From an uncultured Cohaesibacter sp. (GTDB taxonomy: Bacteria > Pseudomonadota > Alphaproteobacteria > Rhizobiales > Cohaesibacteraceae), in the NCBI RefSeq assembly GCF_963682185.1, contig NZ_OY821667.1, forward strand, positions 186,001 through 250,000: a DNA stretch of 64,000 bases. Direction: 5' to 3'. Within the stretch, counting starts at the first letter, position 1; each line of letters opens with the position of its first letter. The notes under the pieces were generated by a model that saw only the letters and a list, made by a program, of their open reading frames with translations, made no database searches and was not told the origin of the DNA. The position numbers and the translations under genes were made by a program. Below are positions 36,351-46,221 of the stretch, piece after piece.

Positions 36351-37673
36351 ATGAGGTCGACATTCCCTAATAACAAGCGGATCCCGCTTTTTAAAAAGCC
36401 ATCAATGGGGTTTGAAGTGCTGATTTCAAATCGAAAAAACTGCCACACGGGCATGGTTCTGACGCTTCTGGGCGTAGCAGGCATTGCGCTCTCGGGCTGC
36501 TCAGGATCGAGCAAAAGCAAAGTTGATCCCAAATACGGTGTTTCAGCCAGTGCGCGTGTTGCAACAAGTAAGGGCGATTTCCGTAAGGGTGGCGGTTCTT
36601 ATAAAATCGGTAAACCTTACAAGGTGGCGGGCAGAACCTACGTGCCCAAACATCAGCCCTCTTACAACAAAACAGGCAAGGCCTCGTGGTATGGTGACGA
36701 TTTCCATGGCCGGTTGACGGCCAATGGCGAAATTTTTGACATGCACTCCCTGACTGGGGCGCATCCGACGCTGCCGCTTCCTTCTTATGTGCGAGTAACA
36801 AACCTCAAGAATGGCAAGTCGACTCTGGTCCGTGTAAACGATCGTGGCCCTTATGCACATAACCGCATCATTGATTTGTCCAAGCGCGTGGCTCAGAAGC
36901 TCGATTTCATCAATGATGGCATTGCGAATGTTCGGGTGCAATATGTGGGCAGGGCCCGCATGGATGGTCACGACACCGCTTTTTTGGAAAATTCCTTTAG
37001 GGATAGAGGTCAGCCAATCGGCAATGACCGCAAGAATCTGCCAACCGATGGAGGCGCTTCGGGCTCTGAGGCACCTGTGATGATGGCATCTGCGTCGGTT
37101 CCCAAATCGAAGCCGCAAAGACAGTCTTCCAACTTCCTGCTGGCTCACCTGCCACAATTGGGTGCGCCGGACGCAACAGCCTTTGCGCCGAGCCCAAGCC
37201 CGGTTGATCTTGCCCAGGCACCAACGTCTGGCTGGGCTCCGGTGGATCTGGTAGGCGATGGCTATTTCCCACCAGAAGGCATGGGCAATGTTGCCGCGCC
37301 TCTGGAACTGGCGAGCATGGCTCCCGTACAATTGAACTATGCGCCAGACACTTCTCGACGTGTTGAAGCAGGCTATCAGGCCATCGACAGTCTCATGACG
37401 GGTGACAAACAGTCGAACCTGAGCGCTGCTTTGCAAAGAAAAGCGCAATCCATCGCTCATACACCGGATATCGCCTCACAGAAATCAATGAAGCATCTGG
37501 GCACGTTCGAACAATCTTACGGCATGCGACTCGCCGAGGAATTTGCCCTGCTGGCTGCCGTTGATATCAGTGATGAGCCCGATGGCTCCGTCTCCCTTGA
37601 GATCAGCAAACTCAAGCCCGGCGTAAAATGGAACGACATTGCCGCTTTGAGACATCGATTGGGGCTCAGCTAA
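36351..37673 (+). CDS. rlpA: RlpA-family lipoprotein / septal lytic transglycosylase
   Basis: This protein of about 440 residues has a lipoprotein signal (LGVAGIALSGCSG, lipobox Cys near residue 47 of this start). A double-psi beta-barrel RlpA domain follows: GKASWYGDDFHGRLTANGEIFD, SYVRVTNLKNGKSTLVRVNDRGPYAHNRIIDLSKRVAQKLDF, including the catalytic-type Asp in VNDRGP. A long Pro/Ala-rich, low-complexity tail follows, with no clear SPOR domain. RlpA cleaves denuded glycan at the septum. Alternative starts are 36267 and 36405; none has a strong ribosome site, and 36405 would still leave the full signal peptide. Confidence 0.85.
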   Translation: MRSTFPNNKRIPLFKKPSMGFEVLISNRKNCHTGMVLTLLGVAGIALSGCSGSSKSKVDPKYGVSASARVATSKGDFRKGGGSYKIGKPYKVAGRTYVPKHQPSYNKTGKASWYGDDFHGRLTANGEIFDMHSLTGAHPTLPLPSYVRVTNLKNGKSTLVRVNDRGPYAHNRIIDLSKRVAQKLDFINDGIANVRVQYVGRARMDGHDTAFLENSFRDRGQPIGNDRKNLPTDGGASGSEAPVMMASASVPKSKPQRQSSNFLLAHLPQLGAPDATAFAPSPSPVDLAQAPTSGWAPVDLVGDGYFPPEGMGNVAAPLELASMAPVQLNYAPDTSRRVEAGYQAIDSLMTGDKQSNLSAALQRKAQSIAHTPDIASQKSMKHLGTFEQSYGMRLAEEFALLAAVDISDEPDGSVSLEISKLKPGVKWNDIAALRHRLGLS

Positions 37674-37712
37674 CGATCAAGCTTCGCGTTTCGAGAAAAA
37701 TATCGAGATTTT

Positions 37713-37743
37713 TCAAGGAGAGTAGCGATGCTCTCCTTTTTCT
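37713..37743 (+). terminator. Rho-independent terminator of rlpA
   Basis: AAGGAGAG (37715-37722) pairs with CTCTCCTT (37731-37738) around an 8-nt loop, followed by further T residues. It lies 40 bp after the rlpA stop. Confidence 0.85.
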
Positions 37744-37880
37744 TTGCGCCCACTTAAGCTACTATCGCGCCAACTAGATGATACACGCAAAGGTGACTTG
37801 TCAGTCTCGACCTATTGTTCAAGCATGCCTGTCAGCGCTTATATCGCGCTGGCTTCATACCTAACGTTGAGGGGGGATGG

Positions 37881-39050
37881 ATGCTCAACGACATGTTTAA
37901 AAGATTTTCCTGTCTATTGCTTCTGCTCATGGCGGCCAGTTTTTCGGCCCAAACCGCGGCGCAGGCACAGGTCTATCAGACTGCGGCAAAGCATGCCTAT
38001 CTGATAGACTGGAATTCCGGCTCGGTACTCTTTTCCAAGGACGAGGATGAACAGGTTCCCCCCGCATCTCTGGCCAAATTGATGACCCTTGAGGTGGTGT
38101 TCCATGCCTTGAAAACCGGCGAACTGACCCTTGAGTCAGAATTCTACATTTCCGAGCATGCCTGGCGTGATGGCGGCGCCAATTCCGGCGGCTCGACCAT
38201 GTTCGCAAAGCTAGGCTCCATGGTTCCGCTTGATGCGCTGCTCCACGGCATCATCGTGCAGTCTGGCAATGACGCATGCATCGCGGTTGCCGAGGGCATG
38301 GCTGGAAACGAAGAAACCTTTGCGCAGTTGATGAACAAGCGTGCCGAAGACATTGGCCTTACGCATTCTCATTTTGTGAACTCTACGGGACTGCCAGCAG
38401 ACGGGCAGGTGGTTACGGCAAAGGATCTCGCCAAACTAGCCCGCCATCTTATTGATGACTATCCCGAGTATTATCACTATTTTGCCATTCCCGAATTTAC
38501 CTGGAACGGTATCACACAGCATAACCGCAACCCGATCCTAGGCTTTACCGAAGGGGCCGATGGTCTCAAAACCGGCCATACGGAAGCGGCTGGCTATGGC
38601 CTTGTAGCCTCGGCCAAACGCGGTGACGAACGCCTGATTGCTGTGTTGACCGGCATGAAATCCAAAAAAGAACGCCGCGAAGAAGCGCGCAAAATCATGA
38701 ATTGGGGCTTCAGGGCCTTCACTTCTCAACGCATTTTCGATCCGGATGAAGAAGTGGCCTATGCAAGCGTCTTCGGCGGAAACAAGTCCGAAGTCCTGCT
38801 GGTCAGCGAACGCCCCGTCAGCCTCTTCATGCCGCGCGCTCAACAAGGCCGCCTCAAGGCTCGTGTCTATTATGATGGCCCGATCAAGGCCCCGATTGAA
38901 GAGGGGGTCGAGGTCGCAACGCTCAAGGTCTGGAACGATGACAAGCTAATCTATGAGGCTCCTCTTATCACGGGAGAAAGCGTTGGACGCGGAACAACGA
39001 CCCAACGCGCAGTCGGAGCGTTGAAAGAACTTGTGCTTGGTTGGTTCTGA
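37881..39050 (+). CDS. D-alanyl-D-alanine carboxypeptidase (PBP5/6, DacF type)
   Basis: This is a 389-residue low-molecular-weight penicillin-binding protein that trims the terminal D-Ala from peptidoglycan stem peptides in the periplasm. A signal peptide covers about residues 1-30 (AQAQVY). Catalytic motifs are Ser63-x-x-Lys66 in PPASLAKLMT, Ser128-Gly-Asn130 in VQSGNDACIA and Lys230-Thr-Gly in DGLKTGHTEAAG. The C-terminal PBP5_C-like domain and a last amphipathic stretch (GALKELVLGWF) anchor it. The frame opens upstream at 37815, but GAGGGGGGA before 37881 fixes the start. It precedes tmk, the common alphaproteobacterial order. Confidence 0.94.
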   Translation: MLNDMFKRFSCLLLLLMAASFSAQTAAQAQVYQTAAKHAYLIDWNSGSVLFSKDEDEQVPPASLAKLMTLEVVFHALKTGELTLESEFYISEHAWRDGGANSGGSTMFAKLGSMVPLDALLHGIIVQSGNDACIAVAEGMAGNEETFAQLMNKRAEDIGLTHSHFVNSTGLPADGQVVTAKDLAKLARHLIDDYPEYYHYFAIPEFTWNGITQHNRNPILGFTEGADGLKTGHTEAAGYGLVASAKRGDERLIAVLTGMKSKKERREEARKIMNWGFRAFTSQRIFDPDEEVAYASVFGGNKSEVLLVSERPVSLFMPRAQQGRLKARVYYDGPIKAPIEEGVEVATLKVWNDDKLIYEAPLITGESVGRGTTTQRAVGALKELVLGWF

Positions 39051-39087
39051 GCCGACTTCCTGCTACAAGCTAAGCTCGAAACCAGCA

Positions 39088-39107
39088 TGAGGGAAGCGAT
39101 TCCCTCA
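39088..39107. terminator. Hairpin between dacF-type gene and tmk
   Basis: TGAGGGAA (39088-39095) and TTCCCTCA (39100-39107) form a perfect 8-bp stem with a GCGA loop. There is no T-run, so it may attenuate or stabilise rather than end transcription. Confidence 0.4.
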
Positions 39108-39162
39108 CTCAACCATGCCAGATAGATGGCACGGTGTTTGCCGATCGGGAGCGAGCTCAGCA

Positions 39163-39885
39163 ATGGCGCTTGGAAAATTTATCACCTTTGAGGGCGGCGA
39201 GGGCGTTGGCAAGTCAACGCAAATCCGCCTTCTTGCCGAACGGTTAGCTCAAAGCGGCATTGATTGTATCCAGACCCGTGAGCCCGGCGGCTCAAGCAAC
39301 GCCGAAGCCGTGCGGGAATTGCTTCTCTCAGGCACAATTGCAGACATGGGCATTCCACCAAGTGGCGAAGCTGTGCTTTTTGCCGCAGCCCGCGCCGACC
39401 ATGTCGATACAAAAATACGACCTGCACTGGAGCAGGGACAATGGGTTCTGTGCGATCGCTTCATGGATTCCACCCGCATCTATCAAGGTGAAAACAAAGA
39501 GGTTTCCGAAGAGCTGGTGAATATGCTCGAGCGCCTCGCCATTGATGGCGTAAAGCCCGACCTTACCTTCATCCTGGATCTCCGGGCGGAAATCGGCATG
39601 GCGCGCGCCAATAGCCGCAGGTCAGAAGGCGAAGCCGCTGACCGGTTCGAGCGCGAAGACTTGACCGTGCATGAGAACAGACGCAATGCATTCCTGTCCC
39701 TTGCCTATAAGGATCCGCAGCGGTGCAAGGTGATTGATGCTTCCCAGTCAATCGATGAAATCGCACAGGATATCTGGCAGGTCGTTGACCGTGAATTGTT
39801 GTCAAAAGAGCAGGGGGCAGAGACAGGCTCTCGAGCCTCTTCAGCTCCGTCTGACCAGACAACTGATACTTCAAAAGAGAGTTAA
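39163..39885 (+). CDS. tmk: Thymidylate kinase
   Basis: This is a 240-residue dTMP kinase that makes dTDP for DNA synthesis. The P-loop FEGGEGVGKST lies at about residues 8-18, the substrate-binding DR motif in LCDRFMDSTRIYQG, the LID and base-binding region in LDLRAEIGMARANSRRSEGEAADRFE. The C-terminus has about 25 extra Ser/Ala/Gly-rich residues beyond the catalytic core. The frame opens further upstream, but the ATG at 39163 matches the family start (GKFITFEGGEG) and has GGGAGCGAG before it. It abuts holB with no spacer. Confidence 0.95.
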   Translation: MALGKFITFEGGEGVGKSTQIRLLAERLAQSGIDCIQTREPGGSSNAEAVRELLLSGTIADMGIPPSGEAVLFAAARADHVDTKIRPALEQGQWVLCDRFMDSTRIYQGENKEVSEELVNMLERLAIDGVKPDLTFILDLRAEIGMARANSRRSEGEAADRFEREDLTVHENRRNAFLSLAYKDPQRCKVIDASQSIDEIAQDIWQVVDRELLSKEQGAETGSRASSAPSDQTTDTSKES

Positions 39886-40974
39886 ATGGCGGAAGCAGAT
39901 CTGGATTTTCCGATTTATGATATTTTGCCCGATCTGGAGCCTCCGCATCGGCAGCGGCTCTTCTTTGGCCATACGGAAGAAGAACAGAAATTCCTGTCTT
40001 CCTGGCAATCGGGCAAAATGCATCATGCGTGGCTTCTGACTGGCCCCAAGGGCATCGGTAAAGCCACATTTGCCTTCCGCGCAGCCCGCTTCATCTTCAA
40101 TGAGGGAATGGCCTCTCAAGGTGGTGGACTCTTGGGCGACATGGCTGCCCCAACGAACTTGGACAGTCCGGATGACTGTCAGGCAGTGCATCTTGTTACC
40201 AATCTGGCCCACCCGAACCTTCTGGTGATCGACAGGCCTTATGACCAGAAATCAAAGCGTTTCAAAACGGAAATCACCGTCGACGAAGTGAGAAGAACGG
40301 TCCGCTTCTTCGGCTCCACAGCCGGTGAGAAAACATGGCGTGTCTGTATCGTCGATCCGGCAGATGACCTCAACAACAATGCCGCCAACGCACTTCTGAA
40401 GATCCTCGAAGAGCCTCCCATACGAACAATCTTCTTTCTGATTTCGCATGCCCCAGGCCGTTTGCTGCCGACCATCCGGTCTCGCTGTCGACGCCTCGGC
40501 TTTTCGCCGCTCGAAAATCCGGCCCTCGGTGAAGCCATAGCGGAGCTGGGCATTGCAGAAGGAGCCGACACGATAGAACAGCTCAGCCAGAGTTGCGACG
40601 GCTCTATTCGCAAGGCAGCAGAACTGCAATCAGATGAAGGGCTCGTTCTCATCCATGCGTTTGAGCGCATGCTGGCGCCTCCGTATAATCCCGATTATGA
40701 GACGCTCAATGCCTTCGCTGAAACCGTGGCTCAACGCGGCAAAGACGAACGCTTTGATGGATTTTCCGATCTGGTTCATCGCTATCTCAGCCGCCAATTG
40801 CATGAAAAAAGCGGGATTGAGGGCACGAGAAGCGCGGATCTTTATCCGCTTGCCCGCGTCTGGGATGACGCGCGCGAACAGATCCAGCAGACCCGCATTT
40901 TCAATCTGGACAAAAAGCAAACCGTCATCGAAGTCATGCGTATGTTGGCCAAAGCATCTCGCAACGAACCCTAA
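39886..40974 (+). CDS. holB: DNA polymerase III subunit delta'
   Basis: This is a 362-residue clamp-loader subunit. It has the AAA+ fold with a Walker A-like GPKGIGKATFAFRAARF, the sensor/arginine regions NNAANALLKILEEPP and SRCRRLGFSPL, all hallmarks of delta'. The usual zinc Cys cluster between Walker A and B is not visible. The ATG follows the tmk stop directly (TAAATG), so the two are co-translated. The order tmk-holB-metG-tatD-MBL hydrolase is the standard alphaproteobacterial cluster. Confidence 0.93.
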   Translation: MAEADLDFPIYDILPDLEPPHRQRLFFGHTEEEQKFLSSWQSGKMHHAWLLTGPKGIGKATFAFRAARFIFNEGMASQGGGLLGDMAAPTNLDSPDDCQAVHLVTNLAHPNLLVIDRPYDQKSKRFKTEITVDEVRRTVRFFGSTAGEKTWRVCIVDPADDLNNNAANALLKILEEPPIRTIFFLISHAPGRLLPTIRSRCRRLGFSPLENPALGEAIAELGIAEGADTIEQLSQSCDGSIRKAAELQSDEGLVLIHAFERMLAPPYNPDYETLNAFAETVAQRGKDERFDGFSDLVHRYLSRQLHEKSGIEGTRSADLYPLARVWDDAREQIQQTRIFNLDKKQTVIEVMRMLAKASRNEP

Positions 40975-41156
40975 TTCGCACAAGTTTGCGCTCTGTCCAC
41001 CGTCATTTGCACAAAAATCCTTGACGATACGCGCCCCTTCGCCCACAAACCTCTTGAAAGAACTCCATGCTCCGATTGCGACCGTTCTTGGCAAAAACAT
41101 CTGCACCGTCGCAATATGAGCGAAAATCCACTCAACGATAGAAGACAACCATCGGC

Positions 41157-42719
41157 ATGACTGACAAATCTCCGTTTTTCATCTCCACAGCTATCTCTTA
41201 TCCCAATGGCGCACCACATATCGGCCACGCCTATGAAATGATGGCAACGGACTCGATGGCACGCTTCAAACGTCTTGATGGACATCCGGTCTTTTTCATC
41301 ACCGGCACCGATGAGCATGGCCAGAAAATGCAGCAGACGGCCGAGAAATTCGGTATGACAGCGGCTCAGTTGGCAGACCAGAACGCCCCAGTGTTTGAAA
41401 AGATGGCCAAGGTCCTCAACCTGTCCAACGATGATTTCATTCGCACCACGCAACCGCGCCATTACGAAGCCTCCAAGGCCATCTGGAAGGCCATGGAAGC
41501 CAATGGCGATATCTATCTGGATAGCTATGCTGGTTGGTATTCGGTACGCGATGAAGCCTACTATGCCGAAAGTGAAACAGAAGTCCGCGAAGATGGCGTG
41601 CGCTACGGTCCGCAAGGCTCTCCGGTTGAATGGACTGAAGAAGAAAGCTACTTCTTCCGCCTGTCTGCTTATGAAGACAAGTTGCTGGCTCTTTATGAGG
41701 CTGAGCCCAATTTCATGGGCCCATCCGAGCGCCGCAACGAAGTCATCAGCTTTGTGAAAGGTGGCTTGCGCGATCTTTCCATTTCTCGCACGACCTTCGA
41801 TTGGGGCATTCCGGTTCCGGGCAATGACAAGCATGTCATGTATGTGTGGGTCGATGCGTTGACCAACTATATCACGGCGCTGGGTTATCCCAATATCGAT
41901 GGTGAAAAGTTCAAGACCTTCTGGGGCAATGCGACCCACATCATCGGTAAGGATATCATCCGCTTTCATACGGTTTACTGGCCAGCATTCCTGATGTCCG
42001 CAGGCCTTGATATACCCGGACGCGTCTTTGCCCACGGCTTCCTGTTCAACCGCGGCGAAAAGATGTCCAAATCCGTCGGCAACGTGATCGACCCGTTCGG
42101 CCTCATTGAAGAATATGGTCTGGACCAGACCCGCTTCTTCTTCCTGCGCGAAGTGCCGTTTGGTCAAGATGGCAACTACAGCCACGAAGCGATCGTCAAC
42201 CGCACCAACGCTGATCTAGCCAACGATCTTGGCAACCTTGCAAGCCGCTCGCTTTCCATGATCGCAAAGAACTGCGACAAGGCTCTGCCTGAGCCGGGCG
42301 CATTCAGCAACGAGGATCAGGCAATGCTCGATCAGGCTGACGCCATGCTCGAAAAATGTCGTGAATTCATGGACAAGCAGTTGATTCACAAGGCGCTTGA
42401 AACCATATGGGATGTAGTGGGCGAAGCGAACCGCTATTTCGCAAGCCAGGAACCTTGGGCACTGCGCAAGACTGATCCAGCCCGGATGAACACAGTGCTT
42501 TACGTTACGGCCGAGATCATCCGTCAGGTCGGCATTCTTTCCCAGCCTTATATTCCGGAATCGGCAGAAAAGCTGCTCGATCTCTTTGCTCTTCCATCTG
42601 ACAAGCGCGATTTCGCGTCTCTTGGTCCGGTCGGCCGCTTGGCAGCAGGCACCCCGATTGACAAGCCAAGCCCTGTATTCCCGCGCTATGTCGAAAAAAC
42701 CGAAGAAAACGAGGCATAG
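41157..42719 (+). CDS. metG: Methionyl-tRNA synthetase
   Basis: This is a 520-residue class I synthetase. HIGH is at residues 21-24 ([11 protein letters not shown]) and KMSKS at about 302-306 ([15 protein letters not shown]). The anticodon-binding helical domain follows with the conserved Trp region [16 protein letters not shown]. It ends after that domain, without the C-terminal EMAPII-like dimerisation extension of longer forms, as is normal in many alphaproteobacteria. The 182-bp gap after holB has no supported gene. Confidence 0.96.
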   Translation: MTDKSPFFISTAISYPNGAPHIGHAYEMMATDSMARFKRLDGHPVFFITGTDEHGQKMQQTAEKFGMTAAQLADQNAPVFEKMAKVLNLSNDDFIRTTQPRHYEASKAIWKAMEANGDIYLDSYAGWYSVRDEAYYAESETEVREDGVRYGPQGSPVEWTEEESYFFRLSAYEDKLLALYEAEPNFMGPSERRNEVISFVKGGLRDLSISRTTFDWGIPVPGNDKHVMYVWVDALTNYITALGYPNIDGEKFKTFWGNATHIIGKDIIRFHTVYWPAFLMSAGLDIPGRVFAHGFLFNRGEKMSKSVGNVIDPFGLIEEYGLDQTRFFFLREVPFGQDGNYSHEAIVNRTNADLANDLGNLASRSLSMIAKNCDKALPEPGAFSNEDQAMLDQADAMLEKCREFMDKQLIHKALETIWDVVGEANRYFASQEPWALRKTDPARMNTVLYVTAEIIRQVGILSQPYIPESAEKLLDLFALPSDKRDFASLGPVGRLAAGTPIDKPSPVFPRYVEKTEENEA

Positions 42720-42727
42720 ACTAAATC

Positions 42728-43504
42728 ATGCTGGTTGATAGCCATTGTCATCTGGATTTTCCTGATTTCAAGGAAGAACTGGACGATGTCGTACGCCGCG
42801 CCGAATTGGCCGGCGTCGGGCATATGGTCACCATATGCACACGCATCAAGAAATTCGATGAAATCAAGGCCATCGCCGAGCGCTATGACAATGTCTTCTG
42901 TTCCGTCGGCTCCCATCCGCATAATGCGGATGAAGAGTTGGACTATAGTGCCGAAGACATCGCCAAACTGTCCGAGCATCCCAAATGCGTGGCCATCGGC
43001 GAAGTCGGTCTTGACTATTTCTATGACAATGCCCCGCGTGAGGCGCAGGCCGAAGGGTTTCGCCGTCATATCAAGGCAGCGCGGATGACTGGGCTGCCTT
43101 TGTCCATCCATACGCGTGACGCAGAAGACGATACCATCGCCATCCTGAAGGAAGGCATGGAGGAGGGGGCCTTCCCGGCCCTTTTGCATTGCTATTCCTC
43201 CAATCGCGAGTTGGCCATGCGCTCGCTGGAAATGGGGCTATATGTCTCCCTCTCCGGCATTCTGACCTTCAAGCGCAGTCAGGAAATCCGCGATACCATC
43301 AAAGACGTACCACTGGATCGATTGCTGGTGGAAACCGATGCGCCATATCTTGCGCCAATGCCATATCGCGGCAAACGCAACGAACCTTCCTATGTGGTCA
43401 ATACCGCTCAGGTCTTGGCTGACGTAAAGGGTGTGTCTCTGGAAGAAATCACGAAGATCACGACGGACAATTTCTTCCGCCTGTTCAGCAAAGCAACGCG
43501 ATAA
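42728..43504 (+). CDS. TatD-family metal-dependent hydrolase
   Basis: This 258-residue TIM-barrel metalloenzyme of the TatD/YcfH DNase family shows the first metal pair as DSHCHLDFPDF, then CSVGSHPHNADE, IGEVGLDYFYD, LSIHTRDAEDDT, LLHCYSSN and LLVETDAPYLAPMPYRGKRNEP, covering all family motifs. Members act as 3'-5' exonucleases or on D-Tyr-tRNA. It lies 8 bp downstream of metG and is probably co-transcribed with it. Confidence 0.94.
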   Translation: MLVDSHCHLDFPDFKEELDDVVRRAELAGVGHMVTICTRIKKFDEIKAIAERYDNVFCSVGSHPHNADEELDYSAEDIAKLSEHPKCVAIGEVGLDYFYDNAPREAQAEGFRRHIKAARMTGLPLSIHTRDAEDDTIAILKEGMEEGAFPALLHCYSSNRELAMRSLEMGLYVSLSGILTFKRSQEIRDTIKDVPLDRLLVETDAPYLAPMPYRGKRNEPSYVVNTAQVLADVKGVSLEEITKITTDNFFRLFSKATR

Positions 43505-43532
43505 GGCAACAGGTAGCAGGAACCAATGAACA

Positions 43533-44339
43533 ATGACAAAGGACAACGGATTTAAGCTGCGTATTCTGGGTTGCGGATCATCGCCCGGCGTGCCCCGTGT
43601 GGGCAACGACTGGGGCAAGTGCGATCCGAGCAACCCGAAGAACCGGCGGACCCGTTGTTCAGCGCTCATTGAAAAATGGCAAGACGGGCAGGTCACCCGT
43701 GCCCTGATTGATTCCGGCCCGGATTTTCGCGAGCAGATGCTGCGTGAACATATAGACTGGGTCGACGGCGTTCTTTATACCCATCCCCATGCAGACCATA
43801 CCCACGGCATCGACGACCTGCGCGCCTTTGTTTTCAATCGGCGCGAACGGGTCAAGGTCTACGCCAACGAGATGACACTCAAGCGTCTGCAAGAGGGCTT
43901 TGGCTATTGTTTCAAGACGCCAGAAGGCAGCAAATATCCTCCGATCCTTGATCCATCCTTGATCGCTCATGGCGACACGGTATCTGTCGATGGACCGGCA
44001 GGCACGATTGAGGCGCATCCGTATAATCAGGTTCATGGCGATATCCATTCGCTCGGCTTTCGCATCGGCAATCTGGCTTATTCATCCGACGTCAGTGATC
44101 TGGAACCGGACACCATCGCCATGATACAGGATCTGGACGTCTGGATCGTTGACGCCTTGCGCTATGCACCACATCCAAGTCATTTCTCACTGGATGAGGT
44201 TTTGGCATGGTCCGAGCGTCTCAAGCCCAAGAAGACCATTCTAACCCATATGCATATCGATATGGATTATGAAACGCTGCGCCGCACGCTGCCAGACAAT
44301 GTCATTCCAGCCTATGACGGCCTGACCATTTCCTTCTGA
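43533..44339 (+). CDS. MBL-fold metallo-hydrolase (PhnP-like)
   Basis: This 268-residue metallo-beta-lactamase-fold enzyme has HxHxDH metal ligands in YTHPHADHTHGIDDLRAFV and further ligands in SDVSDLEPD and THMHIDMDY. The start (LRILGCGSSPGVPRVGNDWGKC) matches the group next to tatD in alphaproteobacteria, related to PhnP phosphodiesterases. It is the last gene of the tmk-holB-metG-tatD line, 28 bp after the TatD gene. The native substrate, perhaps a cyclic phosphate, is inference. Confidence 0.92.
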   Translation: MTKDNGFKLRILGCGSSPGVPRVGNDWGKCDPSNPKNRRTRCSALIEKWQDGQVTRALIDSGPDFREQMLREHIDWVDGVLYTHPHADHTHGIDDLRAFVFNRRERVKVYANEMTLKRLQEGFGYCFKTPEGSKYPPILDPSLIAHGDTVSVDGPAGTIEAHPYNQVHGDIHSLGFRIGNLAYSSDVSDLEPDTIAMIQDLDVWIVDALRYAPHPSHFSLDEVLAWSERLKPKKTILTHMHIDMDYETLRRTLPDNVIPAYDGLTISF

Positions 44340-45000
44340 AGATCCTCAGCTTGCGCCTTCAAACAGGTATCCCATAAACGCTTGCCGTTCGACGAGCTAG
44401 GCGCGCGCGCTCATAGTCCTTTGTCCATATTACACAATGGGGCATATGACGCGGCACAGGCAAACCATGGTCATGCATTGAGAAGCAGGCGCTTCAAAAC
44501 TCTCTTTCATCCATAGCCGCACACATCTCTATCGCTCCTAGCGATTGCTCCTGACAGGAGAGACGTAGCCGCCACCATTGGGGAGAACGCCTGTCGCACA
44601 GGAACACGCATATGACCGGAAAGAAATAGAAGACAATCTCTGAGCCTCTGCAAAGAAATAGAGATCGATTTTGTCCGAATAGCTTTCACCTCAGGAGCAA
44701 TAGAACGCACAAAAGCCATTGTGCATCTGTCACTTAAAGGGATGAAAGCAAAGGATTGATTGCTTCAATTTTAATGGATATCATCCTGACTCTAAAGACT
44801 CTTTAGACCATAACGTCAAACATGAGTACGCCCGCCCAATCGCCGCCCAAACAAATTTAGTTCCATAATATAGATTACGCGTCATTTAGATCGATTGTGT
44901 AGCTTTCAACTCCAACACTCTGAAAAGTCTACCTTCTTGCATTTTCCTACAAATACGCCCATCCTATTCATGAAAAACGTAACTGTAATTTTGGTGATAT
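44340..45000. other. Junction spacer: left edge of the genomic island
   Basis: I find no gene in these 661 bases. Two neighbouring hairpins (ATCGCT-CCT-AGCGAT, 44531-44545; CTCCT-GAC-AGGAG, 44548-44560) may end the metG-MBL transcript. A dyad, TCTAAAGACTCTTTAGA (44791-44807), overlaps a sequence partly repeated near 61.79 kb, the candidate attachment site. Base composition becomes visibly more A/T-rich after about 44,760 and stays so through the recombinase genes. Confidence 0.5.
44797..44817 (+). repeat. Left copy of imperfect direct repeat (candidate attL)
   Basis: It contains CTCTTTAG and CATAACG separated by AC and followed by one base and CAA. The copy at 61,788-61,812 has the same two words in the same order and orientation separated by GGAT. 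It lies about 185 bp before the first recombinase gene, the usual place for an attachment site. Confidence 0.4.
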
Positions 45001-46200
45001 ATGTATTTTTGGACTCCTCGGCTCATCAAGTTTCGTGACGGTGAACGCTTCGCAACATGTTTTGACAAAAATGGAATTCCTGCATATTACCCGACAGCCC
45101 TTGCTTTGGAATATCGATCTCTGAACCTGGCATCAAGCACGCTCCTTTCATATATGAAGCATGTTGCTCATTTTGAGCGCTGTTGCATCTACAATTCCGT
45201 CGACATCATCCGGAATATCGAAGCCGGCAAATACCCAACCGCCGCTGATGCAACGTTTCTTGCACAAACAGCCTCAGTTAACAGCAAAGCTCTTGCAAAT
45301 GCGATCTCACCAAATGTCTCTCGCATCAATGGTAAAAAATGGTCAAGAGCCGAGATGGTTAACAATCAAACCAAAGCCCAACGCATCACAGTGTTTGCCG
45401 CTCTCATTGATCTGGTTTGCCGAGCCTATGAAAGTCGGCAGTCAAAAGAAATCTTCTTCGGTTTGGCTAATCAGCGCGAACGCTTTCTTGAAAAACTTCT
45501 CGCTTTGCGCCCCAAAGTCCGGGATCTAAACCGCATCTCCAAAGGTCCAACACACCATCAATTGGGACGTCTAACCCGATTTATGTTGGATCACGGCCCG
45601 CATGATTGTGAAGGTGTAATATGGCAAAACCCCGCCCTGAACGAAAGAAACTGGGCAATTGCTCAAACCCTCTTCGAAACAGGCTTCAGAAACTCTGAGC
45701 TGCGCGCTTTGCGGGTCAAAGATGTCAATTTTGAACTCATGGAAATCCGTGTTTTTAGAAGACCCGATGACCCAGATGATCCTCGATTGCGTGAGCCAAA
45801 CGTCAAGACCTATGAGAAAGTCTATCCAATCTCGGACCGCCTCTGCATGTCCTTGGAAAAATACCTTCTGTCACATGGCGGTAATGCTGCAGACCGATCT
45901 GGTTCTCCCTTTTTCTTTCTATCTCACAGCAACCGAAACTTCGGCCAGCCAATAGCAAACGATACTGTAAATAGAATTGCTACAGATATAGGTCTTCACC
46001 TTGAAATTTTGAATCTGACACCACACCATTTTCGTCATCAATGGATCCAAAATTTAGCGGATTGGTCAATTCGAGAAAATATCGAACCTGCCGAGTTTGA
46101 TCGTTTTGCCAACATGTTGGGAGGATGGTCACTCCTTTCAAATATGGCAACCCAATATCGTGGCGATCAACTCACAAAATATGCATATAAAAAAGCCTGA
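45001..46200 (+). CDS. Tyrosine recombinase 1 of the island module
   Basis: This 399-residue site-specific recombinase has a C-terminal catalytic domain from about residue 190. Visible catalytic residues are Arg230 (TGFRNSELRALRV), His342-x-x-Arg345 (TPHHFRHQW), a Trp near 374 (LGGWS) in the His/Trp position and the probable nucleophile Tyr386 (ATQYRGDQ). The N-terminal part should hold the core-binding fold. It is the first gene of a coupled set of six and closest to the candidate left attachment site. It resembles the TnpA-type members of Tn554-like or trio systems in position; no specific family can be named from sequence by eye. Confidence 0.85.
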   Translation: MYFWTPRLIKFRDGERFATCFDKNGIPAYYPTALALEYRSLNLASSTLLSYMKHVAHFERCCIYNSVDIIRNIEAGKYPTAADATFLAQTASVNSKALANAISPNVSRINGKKWSRAEMVNNQTKAQRITVFAALIDLVCRAYESRQSKEIFFGLANQRERFLEKLLALRPKVRDLNRISKGPTHHQLGRLTRFMLDHGPHDCEGVIWQNPALNERNWAIAQTLFETGFRNSELRALRVKDVNFELMEIRVFRRPDDPDDPRLREPNVKTYEKVYPISDRLCMSLEKYLLSHGGNAADRSGSPFFFLSHSNRNFGQPIANDTVNRIATDIGLHLEILNLTPHHFRHQWIQNLADWSIRENIEPAEFDRFANMLGGWSLLSNMATQYRGDQLTKYAYKKA

Positions 46201-46221
46201 TGGTAGAACAGGAGCGCAATA

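Noticed and set aside
40971-42185. Minus-strand frame of about 400 codons over metG
   Set aside because: Antisense to a certain methionyl-tRNA synthetase gene.
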